Part shown: positions 1 to 9,215 of the stretch, piece after piece
Layout of the letters: each line of letters opens with the position of its first letter
Position numbering within the stretch: the first letter of the stretch is position 1
Source of the DNA: Legionella sp. PC997
Lineage (GTDB): Bacteria; Pseudomonadota; Gammaproteobacteria; Legionellales; Legionellaceae
Length of the DNA stretch: 64,000 nucleotides
Direction: 5' to 3'
NCBI RefSeq assembly: GCF_014109825.1
Contig: NZ_CP059576.1
Coordinates: 2,954,501 to 3,018,500, forward strand
Notes under the pieces: model-generated
What the model was told of the DNA's origin: nothing
Database searches by the model: none
Seen by the model: the letters and a program-made list of their open reading frames with translations, nothing else
Program-made: the position numbers and the translations under genes

Positions 1-1
1 A

Positions 2-187
2 AATGCTCTAACCTACGCATTCGTCTCTGGAGAGAGCATTTGGTCTGATGCAGATAAAGGGTTATTGGTTCACGATTGCCAAGATTTAGATAGTGAACGC
101 TGTAAACAGTTTATAAAAGGCAATGAGAAGGCGCAATTGCAGTGGGATTTAGAGAAGAAACTACGCGCATTTGAAACTAAGTTTTAA
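2..187 (+). CDS. 3' end of an unrecognised protein (partial, cut by left edge)
   Basis: A frame open from the first bases ends with TAA at 185-187 and gives 61 residues ending in KLRAFETKF. The visible part is soluble and charged, has two cysteines (in HDCQDLDSERC) and has no membrane segment. No domain is recognised. The reading frame is clean and codon use resembles the neighbours, so it is probably the C-terminus of a real gene, but the start is outside the window. It runs convergently toward purA, with the inverted repeat pair at 234-402 in between. Confidence 0.5.
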   Translation, partial: NALTYAFVSGESIWSDADKGLLVHDCQDLDSERCKQFIKGNEKAQLQWDLEKKLRAFETKF

Positions 188-233
188 TATTTAAATTTTA
201 ACTAAGATGTTTTCAAATTCATCCTGCATGTGT

Positions 234-254
234 GTACCGCGGCGTGTTCGCGGT
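234..254 (+). repeat. REP-like hairpin repeat, copy 1
   Basis: A GC-rich 21-nt element in an AT-rich spacer. Its arms ACCGCG and CGCGGT form a 6-bp stem around a 7-nt loop. The same element, with one difference in the loop, lies in opposite orientation at 381-402. It is seen directly in the sequence. The small size, dyad and intergenic location are those of REP-type repeats. Confidence 0.6.
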
Positions 255-380
255 TTTCCATTAAATTCGACGACGCCAATTCCAAATGCAATCCCATCTC
301 TTACCAAAAGCTCTGAATCTTCTCAAAACATTACAGGTTAGAGATTATTTATGAATAAAGAAACGGATTAGCGACTAGAT

Positions 381-402
381 ACCGCGAACAAGCCGCGGTA
401 CC
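381..402 (-). repeat. REP-like hairpin repeat, copy 2 (inverted)
   Basis: The reverse complement of this stretch matches the element at 234-254 except for one loop base. The two copies face each other about 126 nt apart in the spacer between the partial gene at the left edge and the 3' end of purA. Paired together they could form a larger hairpin and stop transcription from both sides, though no U-tract accompanies it. Confidence 0.6.
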
Positions 403-468
403 TTAGTAATAATGGATGGTTTAAGCCCCGTACAAGCTTTGTGGCCTAACTTGGATAACCGGGAACAA

Positions 469-1770
<1,302 letters not shown>

Positions 1771-2009
1771 CTACTCTTAATTTGCAAAATGCTATTCGCC
1801 GCTCTAAATTGAGAACACTTGAACTCAATTTCAACAAAATTGTGTAACTACTCCTCCCGGTCTAGTCCCTTGGAGGCATTCTAAATAAAAAACATTCTGA
1901 AAAGTTCATCGTGTTTTTTCCAGAATTTTCATTCAATCTGTACTTATATGTGGATGTTCTCCACAATTTTTGCTTTAGAGTGAATAGTTACCAAAACTCA
2001 ACATTATAG

Positions 2010-2924
2010 TTACTTTTTAGCCGGTACACCATCATTTTTTGGTATGGCTTCCTTAAAATAATCGAAAAATGCGCTACTTTGATCCAAGACTAAAATATCC
2101 CTTTTACTTTTGAAACTCCCTTCATATGCAAGTAAACTGCGATATAAAGAGAAAAAGTCTTTATTTTGATTGTATGCATCCGCATAGATTGATGCCGCTT
2201 GTGCCTGTCCAATAGCCCTTATTTTCTGCGCATTACTGCGAGTTTTTGCCAATAGAACCATGACATTAGCATCGGCTTTAGCTCTAATTTCCTCAGCAGC
2301 TGCTTGCCCATCAGCACGATGCCTATTTGCAATTTTTTGCATATCAGCACGCATGCGTTGATAAATTGCATTGCTCGTATTGGCAGGTAACTCTATCCCT
2401 TTAATGCGAACATCGACCACGATCATGCCTAACCCGCCTGCTTGCTTTTGAGCCGCTTTACGTAATAACTCCATTAAATCGTCACGACCACCCGATACCA
2501 CTTCAGAAATGGTGCGTTTACCAAACTGAGCGCGTAATAAGGTGTTTAACTGTTGTTCCAATAAAGTTTCCGCTTTAAATTCACTGCCACCGGTTGACCT
2601 AAAGTATTGAGCTAAATCTGTAATTTGCCATTTAACATAATAATCAACCATTACATCCTTTTTTTCCTTAGTGACAATACGTGTTGATTTGATATCCATA
2701 GTTTGAATACGAGTATCAAAAATGCGTACATTTTCGATAAATGGTATTTTAAAATGCAATCCAGGATTTAATACTTTAACTTTATTAGTCAACTTATCAT
2801 CGACCAGACGACCTAAACGCAAAAGAATACCCTGTTGTCCTTCCGTAATGGTAAATACACTAGTCAATAAAAATAAAAAAAATACGACGATCAGGATGCC
2901 AAGGGTTCTAGCAGTATTTTTCAT
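2010..2924 (-). CDS. hflC: HflC, protease modulator (SPFH/band-7 protein)
   Basis: HflC forms, with HflK, a periplasm-facing membrane complex that encloses and regulates the FtsH protease. The 304-residue protein has one N-terminal membrane segment (about residues 8-27) followed by a band-7/SPFH domain starting VFTITEGQQGILLRLGR, and a long Ala/Gln/Lys-rich helical region (about 185-250). Its ATG lies 2 nt after the hflK stop, so the two genes are translationally linked. The short C-terminal tail after SSAFFDYFKE is polar and variable. Confidence 0.95.
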   Translation of the reverse strand: MKNTARTLGILIVVFFLFLLTSVFTITEGQQGILLRLGRLVDDKLTNKVKVLNPGLHFKIPFIENVRIFDTRIQTMDIKSTRIVTKEKKDVMVDYYVKWQITDLAQYFRSTGGSEFKAETLLEQQLNTLLRAQFGKRTISEVVSGGRDDLMELLRKAAQKQAGGLGMIVVDVRIKGIELPANTSNAIYQRMRADMQKIANRHRADGQAAAEEIRAKADANVMVLLAKTRSNAQKIRAIGQAQAASIYADAYNQNKDFFSLYRSLLAYEGSFKSKRDILVLDQSSAFFDYFKEAIPKNDGVPAKK

Positions 2925-2926
2925 TG

Positions 2927-4066
2927 TTAATCTCTCCCTTGTCGATAAACAGGTCTAGTAAACTCACGATCATCGACTAAATTCTCTGTCTCACCGATCT
3001 CATCTCGCTCCGTTTTACCATTTTTTGCAGATAGAGTTGAAAAACCGGAGGGCTTTTCAAATAATTTGTCTAAGGGTAAATACAAAAGGTTGCCAGATTT
3101 ACTATCAACAATGATCTTACTACTCTTGCTTAATACTTTTTGCATAGTCTCCAAATACATACGCTCAGCGGTAATAAGGGGCGCCGCGGTGTAATGAGGA
3201 AGTAGAGCTAAAAACTCGGAAACTTCTCCCTGGGCATTTAGTACAACCTTTTTGGAGTACGCTTCGGCCTCTTGCATGATACGGCTTGCATTCCCTTCTG
3301 CAATCGGTACTACTTTAGCTGCATAGGCATAAGCCTGCTCTTTGAAACGTTTTTCATCTTCTTGTGCTTTAATGGCGTCATCAAACGCATCTTGGACACT
3401 CTCAGGAGCACGTGCTGGTTGAGGTGATACATTAACGATCGAAATACCCGTTTTATATAAATTCAATGTTTTTGCCAAAGTATCTTCAACTTGATTGCCC
3501 CAAACTTCACGTCCTTCAGTAATCATTTGATCTAATGTAGTGGTACCCACTACTTGTCTAAGAGCACTTGAGGTCGCCTGCTGTAAACTTTCTTCGGGAT
3601 TGGCTACATTAAATAAGTAATCCTCAAGATCCCCAATACGGTATTGCACAGCTAAAGATACCGAAACCAAATTCTCATCTCGAGTAAGCATTTGTCCCGA
3701 ATAGGAGTAATCCAACACTCTGTCCACATTCATAATTATCTTGGAAGAAATAATTCTTGGTATCCAATGAGGTCCGGATCCTACAGTTTCTACATATTTA
3801 CCAAAACGAAGAATAACGGCCTGTTCAGCAGGATCAACAATAAAAATACCGGACAATACCCAGAGAATAAAAGCAATCGAGACCACTATTAAAGTCACTA
3901 AACCGCTATTTGATTTTTTGGAAGGCTCATTATTCGTTTTAGCAGCGCCTCCGAATAGGATCTTCTTCAATTTGTCATGAACACGTTTAAGAGCTTCATC
4001 CAAATCTGGAGGCTGATTTTTACCCTTCCAGGGATCTTTGCCTTTATCTGGCTCGTTCCACCCCAT
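2927..4066 (-). CDS. hflK: HflK, FtsH protease modulator
   Basis: HflK is the partner of HflC in the FtsH-regulating membrane complex. The 379-residue protein starts with the usual polar, Gly/Pro/Lys-rich cytosolic segment (MGWNEPDKGKDPWKG), then one membrane helix (about residues 54-77), then the band-7 domain beginning VDPAEQAVILRFGKYVET. The C-terminal tail is charged, as in the family. The start is preceded by GGAGAG. It heads the hflK-hflC pair. The 198 nt upstream (4067-4264) hold no convincing gene: the only open frame there starts at a GTG without a ribosome site inside the neighbouring gene. Confidence 0.95.
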   Translation of the reverse strand: MGWNEPDKGKDPWKGKNQPPDLDEALKRVHDKLKKILFGGAAKTNNEPSKKSNSGLVTLIVVSIAFILWVLSGIFIVDPAEQAVILRFGKYVETVGSGPHWIPRIISSKIIMNVDRVLDYSYSGQMLTRDENLVSVSLAVQYRIGDLEDYLFNVANPEESLQQATSSALRQVVGTTTLDQMITEGREVWGNQVEDTLAKTLNLYKTGISIVNVSPQPARAPESVQDAFDDAIKAQEDEKRFKEQAYAYAAKVVPIAEGNASRIMQEAEAYSKKVVLNAQGEVSEFLALLPHYTAAPLITAERMYLETMQKVLSKSSKIIVDSKSGNLLYLPLDKLFEKPSGFSTLSAKNGKTERDEIGETENLVDDREFTRPVYRQGRD

Positions 4067-4264
4067 GTACTACTCTCCTGGCAAATTCTAAGAAAACTAG
4101 AATTCTATGGGGTATATGAAGTTTAAGCAAGTTCTCACGAAGGAATTCGCTCGATAGGGACTCCTAATTGTTCAGAAATATGCTTAGTAGAGGGACTAAT
4201 TCTAATTAAATAATAAATGTATAGACTTAGTTTTATTACAGAAATGATTCCAAATTTTGAGAAG

Positions 4265-5389
4265 CTACTGACATTTTCCTCTGAGATCAATATCCCAAAT
4301 ATCAACCACAATATTATGTTCAGTAATAAAAAACTGATCAAATAAATTAATTGTGGGATCACAATGGGGGACCATCAATTCTAAAACGTCTCCATGTCCA
4401 GGTAATTGAGTGCCCTTTACAGCAGTAATCTTTCCATGCTCATCCCCAAATCCACCCCAATCATATTCCAAACCCTGATGACTAATAATTTGAGGTTTGT
4501 ATTGATCGACATAAATGGATTTTGTCCCTGCATCTACAGTAACATGCTCCGCTCTATTATTGCTGATGACTGTAGTTAAAAGTGTCAATGCCGGTTTGAA
4601 TGTATTAAATTGGTTTGGGTTTCGTTGGGAACCAATAGAAGTATATTGAACATCCATAACTGCATAAGATCCTGGTTGAATCTCAGTAATCTCTGTCGCC
4701 TCCACATCAATATCATAAGTTCCTGTCCCACTCCCTGTTAATATAGGGCAATTAAGACCATTTTCTCTAAAGATTTTTATAAGATCACTCGCCATTTGCA
4801 TCGTTTGCAATGATTTACTTTTGCGTTCATCAAAGGAGAGTATATGTTGTAGATTTCCTGCATAACACTGAATTCCCATCAACTTTAACCAAGGAAATTG
4901 ATTCATTTCTAATGCAAAATTTAAGGCATTTTCGGGTTTAACCCCGGTACGCCCTATCCCCGGATCTACGTCAACTAGGACATGAATCATTTTCCTATTG
5001 TGTGCGCCGGCTTCATTTAAAGCAGCTAGATTTTCTTTATTATCTACAACTATTAAAGTGGAAGGAGCTTGTTCCAGACAAGAAATAAGCCTAGATATCT
5101 TGTTGTTCGTGACAATCGGAGAAGTAATCAAGACGTTGGGTATGCCATTTCGAATAAGAACTTCAGCTTCTGAAATTTTTGCAACACAAACACCTATTGC
5201 ACCGAATTCAATTTGTAACTTAGCTAATTTAGAACACTTATGAGTTTTACAATGCGGTCGGACATTGACTTTATTCTCAATAGAATGTGTCCTCATCGTT
5301 TCTAAATTGGATTTTAGTATATTTTTATCAATTAATAAGCAAGGGGTATCCAACTCTGTTTTTTTTAAACCTATGGTTCTTTTCAACAT
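4265..5389 (-). CDS. D-threonine aldolase / D-serine dehydratase-like PLP enzyme (DSD1 family)
   Basis: Fold-III, alanine-racemase-like PLP enzyme acting on D-3-hydroxyamino acids. Signs are the N-terminal LDTPCLLIDKN, RPHCKTHK with the PLP-binding Lys, the barrel segment VDVDPGIGRTGV, GSGTGTYDID for phosphate binding, and the C-terminal metal site VPHCDPTINL. The His-x-Cys pair is the zinc arrangement of eukaryotic-type D-serine dehydratase. D-threonine aldolases usually have His-x-Asp, so substrate is uncertain. The open frame extends to a TTG at 5413, but the ATG at 5389 has AAGGA upstream and is preferred. It starts 24 nt after the LysE-family gene, so the two probably form one transcript. 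Confidence 0.85.
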   Translation of the reverse strand: MLKRTIGLKKTELDTPCLLIDKNILKSNLETMRTHSIENKVNVRPHCKTHKCSKLAKLQIEFGAIGVCVAKISEAEVLIRNGIPNVLITSPIVTNNKISRLISCLEQAPSTLIVVDNKENLAALNEAGAHNRKMIHVLVDVDPGIGRTGVKPENALNFALEMNQFPWLKLMGIQCYAGNLQHILSFDERKSKSLQTMQMASDLIKIFRENGLNCPILTGSGTGTYDIDVEATEITEIQPGSYAVMDVQYTSIGSQRNPNQFNTFKPALTLLTTVISNNRAEHVTVDAGTKSIYVDQYKPQIISHQGLEYDWGGFGDEHGKITAVKGTQLPGHGDVLELMVPHCDPTINLFDQFFITEHNIVVDIWDIDLRGKCQ

Positions 5390-5413
5390 TCTATTTCTAT
5401 TCCTTCGTAACAA

Positions 5414-6034
5414 CTAATCCGCGCTCAATATCACTCGAATTCCTATATAAACTAATAAGCCACCAAACAAACGACTCAAAACGGCTTGAAAATTAGCAAA
5501 AACGGCTCGAACTTTATTAGATTGCAGAAATAAAACTAATAACGGCCAATAAAGAGCAGATTCCGTAACAAATACTCCAGCGACTAATGCCTTATCACTC
5601 ATTGATGCATTCATTGAGACAAACTGAGTAAACAAGCTTAGTAGAAAAATTGCAAGTTTTGGATTTAAAGCATTACACAAGACCCCTTCCATGTAGGCTT
5701 TAGAAACGGTTATGTTTTTTATAGAAGATTTATCTTGATCTATTATTGCAGAATGATTGGATTTAAGACCTTTTAATCCAAGGTAAATTAAATAACAAGC
5801 ACCGGCATATTTTATAGTGGTATAAAGGATGATACTTTGGGTGATAATGAATGCTAATCCTAAAATACAATAAGTTGCATGAAAAAGGCATCCAGAAACA
5901 ATCCCAAAAGCGGTTGCTAAAGCTTGCCGTTTCGGGTAAAAAAAAGCGTTTTTAGTGACCAGTATAAAATCTGGTCCTGGACTTATCATACCAATAAAAC
6001 AAATCATCATTAAAAGTAATAAACTAATATTCAT
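5414..6034 (-). CDS. LysE/RhtB-family amino acid exporter
   Basis: Inner-membrane exporter of amino acids or derivatives. It has about 206 residues and six predicted hydrophobic segments. The first contains the family motif SPGPDF, followed by VTKNAFFYPKRQALATAFGIVSG. The middle has NPKLAIFLLSLFTQF, the second family signature (NPK). A GTG at 6040 is possible, but the ATG at 6034 is preferred. The gene directly precedes the D-hydroxyamino-acid PLP enzyme, which suggests it exports that enzyme's substrate or product. This link is inference from adjacency. Confidence 0.88.
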   Translation of the reverse strand: MNISLLLLMMICFIGMISPGPDFILVTKNAFFYPKRQALATAFGIVSGCLFHATYCILGLAFIITQSIILYTTIKYAGACYLIYLGLKGLKSNHSAIIDQDKSSIKNITVSKAYMEGVLCNALNPKLAIFLLSLFTQFVSMNASMSDKALVAGVFVTESALYWPLLVLFLQSNKVRAVFANFQAVLSRLFGGLLVYIGIRVILSAD

Positions 6035-6096
6035 AACCACTACACCCCATTCATTTTAATTCAATGAAAACACTACAGCCATTAATTATATACTAG

Positions 6097-6134
6097 AGAG
6101 ATAGTCCCCCTAAACCCTATGTGGTTCTATCTCT
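6097..6134. other. inverted repeat upstream of the LysE-family gene
   Basis: The octamer AGAGATAG is repeated as its complement CTATCTCT with a 22-nt loop. It lies between the end of the ankyrin gene and the start of the LysE-family gene, both minus strand. There is no U-tract, so it is not a standard terminator. It could be an operator dyad or chance. Confidence 0.3.
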
Positions 6135-6168
6135 ACAAGAATAGATGCAGCTGTACTTAAATGGTTGA

Positions 6169-7572
6169 TTATACCTTAATGGAGTCAAGCTGGTTTACAA
6201 CTTCTGAGCTCTCAATTTGTTCATGCATCTCTATTTTCGGCAAGGTCTTAAACATATCATCATAGATAATCTGCGTCCTAGTGCCTTTATGGGTACGCGC
6301 ATATTCTTTTACGGTCTCCCAATTACATTTGCCCTCGGCAATCATCCAACGCATCGTACTCCAAGGGTTGGGTATTTTTTGATTCTCATATGCTTCGTTA
6401 TAACGTCGTACAAACTCCGCATACAGTTTAAATGGAGGCTCATCTTCTCTTAATGGTACTGCCGCAACTGTTGGCAATATAGAAGCTTCTTTGTTCCCTT
6501 CTGGGCGCCGACTGTATTTTCGAGTAACAAGCCGTTCTATAACAAAGGCTGCCTCACTAGGCCTACCGAAAAGCTGGCGTAATGTACTTCCCCAAGAATG
6601 ATCCACATAAATTATTTTATATAAAGCACCATCATTTAAATGGCATCGATTCACAAAAGGATCAACTAATTCGGGTCGTGTATCCAGATAACAATCGATG
6701 TCTTTGAGTAACTCGCTACGTTTATCTGCCAATAATTGACGCAAATCCTCACTTCGTGGTGGTTCTGCTCCACGACAAAGTAACATTGCAACACCCCGGA
6801 GCAAATCTTTGTTGTTCCGATTATGGTTCAACTGTTTACAAAGAGCTTCAATTGCATTTTCACCTATTTTCTTATCTTCAGAACGTTTATTATTTTCTCC
6901 CTCAAGCTTTAGTTTTGCTACTGGAGCTTCCTCTAATAAAGCTTCAAGCGCCTTAATTTTGCCTTGTCGTGCTGCCAAGAGCAACGGAGTATCTTTCATT
7001 GGCCCCAAAGGATTTGTCACATCTGCACCGCTTCTAATTAAATTTACTACTCCTGAAGCAAAATCCAGTGTGATGGCTTGATGTAGAGGTTGGAAGGAAA
7101 TTCGTGCTTCAGTAAGACGTGTTGTCGCATTAACATCCGGTTTAGCATCTAAAATTTTTTTTAATAATTGGCGGTTTTTTGTAGGTAAAGCCAAAGATAA
7201 TAAGGTACGCCCCTCTTCATCACGATGATTAACATCAAAAATATGAGACTCCAAAAGATGAAGAGCTAACCGTACCTTACCGAAAGCGATAGCTTGATGC
7301 AAAGGCTGGCCAATGTTTTTATTCCGAATCTTTTCTAGGACCAGATCAATAAAATCAGTTAGATCTGAAGGTAATTTTTCATCAACAGAATCTCCTTTTT
7401 TTCTCTGATGTAATTGAATCAAATAATTCAAAGCGGTTACTTGGGCACCTTCTGCCATCCAAAATGGATGCTCAAGATAACTATTATCTACTTGCAGCTT
7501 TTGCACAATGAAATCGTTAAATCCTTTCAATCCTGATTTTATAGCTGCATTTATTTCAGTGATAAATTCCAT
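6169..7572 (-). CDS. ankyrin-repeat protein, candidate Dot/Icm effector (AnkC/LegA12-like by position)
   Basis: A soluble protein of 467 residues without signal peptide. Ankyrin repeats are visible in the first half: GQPLHQAIAFGKVRLALHLL, EGRTLLSLALPTKNRQLLKK, FQPLHQAITLDFASGVVNLI and TPLLLAARQGKIKALEALL (about residues 90-225). The C-terminal half has no recognised domain and ends in a glutamate-containing polar tail, which is compatible with a translocation signal. An upstream ATG exists at 7596, but the ATG at 7572 has AAAGGA six bases ahead. From memory, L. pneumophila AnkC/LegA12 lies close to trmB-rpmB-rpoN, so this may be its counterpart. That identity is inference. Confidence 0.75.
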   Translation of the reverse strand: MEFITEINAAIKSGLKGFNDFIVQKLQVDNSYLEHPFWMAEGAQVTALNYLIQLHQRKKGDSVDEKLPSDLTDFIDLVLEKIRNKNIGQPLHQAIAFGKVRLALHLLESHIFDVNHRDEEGRTLLSLALPTKNRQLLKKILDAKPDVNATTRLTEARISFQPLHQAITLDFASGVVNLIRSGADVTNPLGPMKDTPLLLAARQGKIKALEALLEEAPVAKLKLEGENNKRSEDKKIGENAIEALCKQLNHNRNNKDLLRGVAMLLCRGAEPPRSEDLRQLLADKRSELLKDIDCYLDTRPELVDPFVNRCHLNDGALYKIIYVDHSWGSTLRQLFGRPSEAAFVIERLVTRKYSRRPEGNKEASILPTVAAVPLREDEPPFKLYAEFVRRYNEAYENQKIPNPWSTMRWMIAEGKCNWETVKEYARTHKGTRTQIIYDDMFKTLPKIEMHEQIESSEVVNQLDSIKV

Positions 7573-7693
7573 ATTACGTCCTTTGTAATGTTCCATCCGG
7601 ATTCATATTACACATTGGACAATAGAAGATCAAAAGGTTAGTTAAAATTTCTACAAATTCGTCAATTTTTTTAAGTTATGTGATTTCGATATT

Positions 7694-8377
7694 TTAAAAG
7701 TGCTCTTCCATTTTAGTAAAAATTAAATCCCAAACCCCATGCCCTAAGCGTTCTCCGCGTTGTTCGAATTTTGTAAGTGGTCGAGATAAAGGTCTAGGTG
7801 AATATCCTCCGTCTTTTTGAGTATTCTGCAAAGTAGGCTCTGTAGATAAAACATCTAAAATATGTTCCGCGTAATCTTGCCAATCGGTTGCACAATGAAT
7901 AAACCCTCCCGGCTTAATTTTTTTTGCTAATAATTGAATAAATTCTTTCTGAATTAAACGTCTTTTATGATGGCGCTTTTTATGCCATGGATCGGGAAAG
8001 AAAATTTGCACACCTGCAAGTGAGTTGTCCAGTAATTGAGTGCGAAATACTTCAACAGCATCGTGAGCAACTATACGTACATTAGATAATTGATATTCAT
8101 GCAAATCTGCAGCCAAACTGCCCACACCAGCCTGATGGACCTCTATTCCTATATAATTAAGTTCTGGATTATTTTGTGCCATGGTCAACAATGATGCGCC
8201 CATACCAAAACCTATTTCTACCACTGTATTTGCAACGCGTCGAAACTCTTCTTCCAAATTCCAGGGAGTTCCACCCACAGTAAGCTCATAATTTTTAAAC
8301 CAAAGATCTAACCCTTGACGCTGCCGATTGCTCACACGACCAGCCCTTAAGACATAACTTTTTATCTTGCGTTGCAT
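7694..8377 (-). CDS. trmB: tRNA (guanine-N7-)-methyltransferase
   Basis: TrmB uses S-adenosylmethionine to methylate N7 of G46 in the tRNA variable loop. The 227-residue protein has the Rossmann SAM motif VVEIGFGMGASLL (about residues 51-63) and NYIGIEVHQAGV. The TrmB signature IFFPDPWHKKRHHKRRLIQ holds the catalytic Asp and tRNA-binding basic residues. The C-terminus has TKFEQRGERLGHGVWDL, also diagnostic. It is divergent from rpmB with a 164-nt promoter region between. Confidence 0.95.
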   Translation of the reverse strand: MQRKIKSYVLRAGRVSNRQRQGLDLWFKNYELTVGGTPWNLEEEFRRVANTVVEIGFGMGASLLTMAQNNPELNYIGIEVHQAGVGSLAADLHEYQLSNVRIVAHDAVEVFRTQLLDNSLAGVQIFFPDPWHKKRHHKRRLIQKEFIQLLAKKIKPGGFIHCATDWQDYAEHILDVLSTEPTLQNTQKDGGYSPRPLSRPLTKFEQRGERLGHGVWDLIFTKMEEHF

Positions 8378-8429
8378 AAATTGCGCTCATATTTTGTCAA
8401 AGCATGAATTATATGTTTTTACAAAAATC

Positions 8430-8458
8430 TTGCAACTAATGCATTTTTTTGATATAAA
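8430..8458 (+). promoter_or_regulatory. probable sigma-70 promoter of rpmB-rpmG
   Basis: TTGCAA (8430-8435) and TATAAA (8453-8458) are separated by exactly 17 nt, about 85 nt before the rpmB start. The pair fits a vegetative promoter well. Assignment is by sequence match only. Confidence 0.55.
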
Positions 8459-8541
8459 ACCGCTCTTGTATTTCACATCCGGCTATTTGCCCAGAATTTT
8501 ACAAAGACAAAGCAAATTAAAACCTATTTTGGAGTAACACA

Positions 8542-8778
8542 ATGTCTAGAGTATGTCAGGTAACTGGCAAGCGACCCATGACTGGTCATAAAGTGTCGCA
8601 CGCTAACAACAAAACTAAAAGACGCTTTCTGCCGAATATTCAGAACCATAGTTTCTGGGTTGAAGAAGAAAAACGATTTGTCACATTAAAGCTCAGCACC
8701 AAAGGTATGCGTATTGTAGACAAGTTAGGTATTAAAGCAGTTCTGGATAAACTCAGAGCTGAAGGCGAAAAAGTATAA
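8542..8778 (+). CDS. rpmB: 50S ribosomal protein L28
   Basis: L28 is a small basic protein of the large ribosomal subunit. The 78-residue protein begins [20 protein letters not shown], the family signature, and continues with [12 protein letters not shown]. It has only one cysteine, so it is of the zinc-free type. The ATG is preceded by TTGGAG. rpmG follows 15 nt downstream, the usual two-gene operon. Confidence 0.97.
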   Translation: MSRVCQVTGKRPMTGHKVSHANNKTKRRFLPNIQNHSFWVEEEKRFVTLKLSTKGMRIVDKLGIKAVLDKLRAEGEKV

Positions 8779-8793
8779 CTAAGGGGATAAACC

Positions 8794-8958
8794 ATGGCAG
8801 CCGTCACTATCAAAGTGAAAATGGAATCCACAGCAGGAACTGGATACTATAAAACTACAACTAAGAACCCAAGAAACCATCCTGAAAAGATGGAGCTTAT
8901 GATGTACGATCCTAAAGTTCGTAAACATGTTCTTTTTAAAGAGAAAAAAGTTAAATAA
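8794..8958 (+). CDS. rpmG: 50S ribosomal protein L33
   Basis: L33 is a 54-residue large-subunit ribosomal protein. The translation [20 protein letters not shown] followed by [15 protein letters not shown] and [17 protein letters not shown] matches L33 throughout. It has no cysteines, so it is the zinc-independent paralogue type, like L28 upstream. The ATG follows AAGGGGAT. It shares the rpmB transcript and is followed at once by a strong hairpin. Confidence 0.96.
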   Translation: MAAVTIKVKMESTAGTGYYKTTTKNPRNHPEKMELMMYDPKVRKHVLFKEKKVK

Positions 8959-8964
8959 TGATTT

Positions 8965-8987
8965 AAGCCCCATATCTTATGGGGCTT
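8965..8987 (+). terminator. rpmB-rpmG terminator
   Basis: A perfect 10-bp stem (AAGCCCCATA / TATGGGGCTT) with a 3-nt loop lies 6 nt after the rpmG stop and is followed by the T-rich stretch AATTTATTTT. It fits an intrinsic terminator. Confidence 0.85.
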
Positions 8988-9215
8988 AATTTATTTTAAG
9001 CTCTCCATTATCCTCCTCATCCGAATAATTTAACTCAGTTCGTTGTGCTCTAGTAGATCAATACCAACACCCCGCTTTATTCTTATAACTGTAAAACCAG
9101 TTATTAAGGGCCGTTTTCCAGAGGTTATTTTCTAAATTAACTCAGCAGATACTGGATAATCCTTACGAATCGTTTAAACTGATAGTAAATAGCAATGAAT
9201 ACAAAGAGGATTTGC

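Noticed and set aside
4135..4362. 75-residue hydrophobic ORF on the minus strand between hflK and the PLP enzyme
   Set aside because: It starts at a GTG without a ribosome site inside the PLP enzyme gene; its first third is an alternative frame of that gene. No family recognised.
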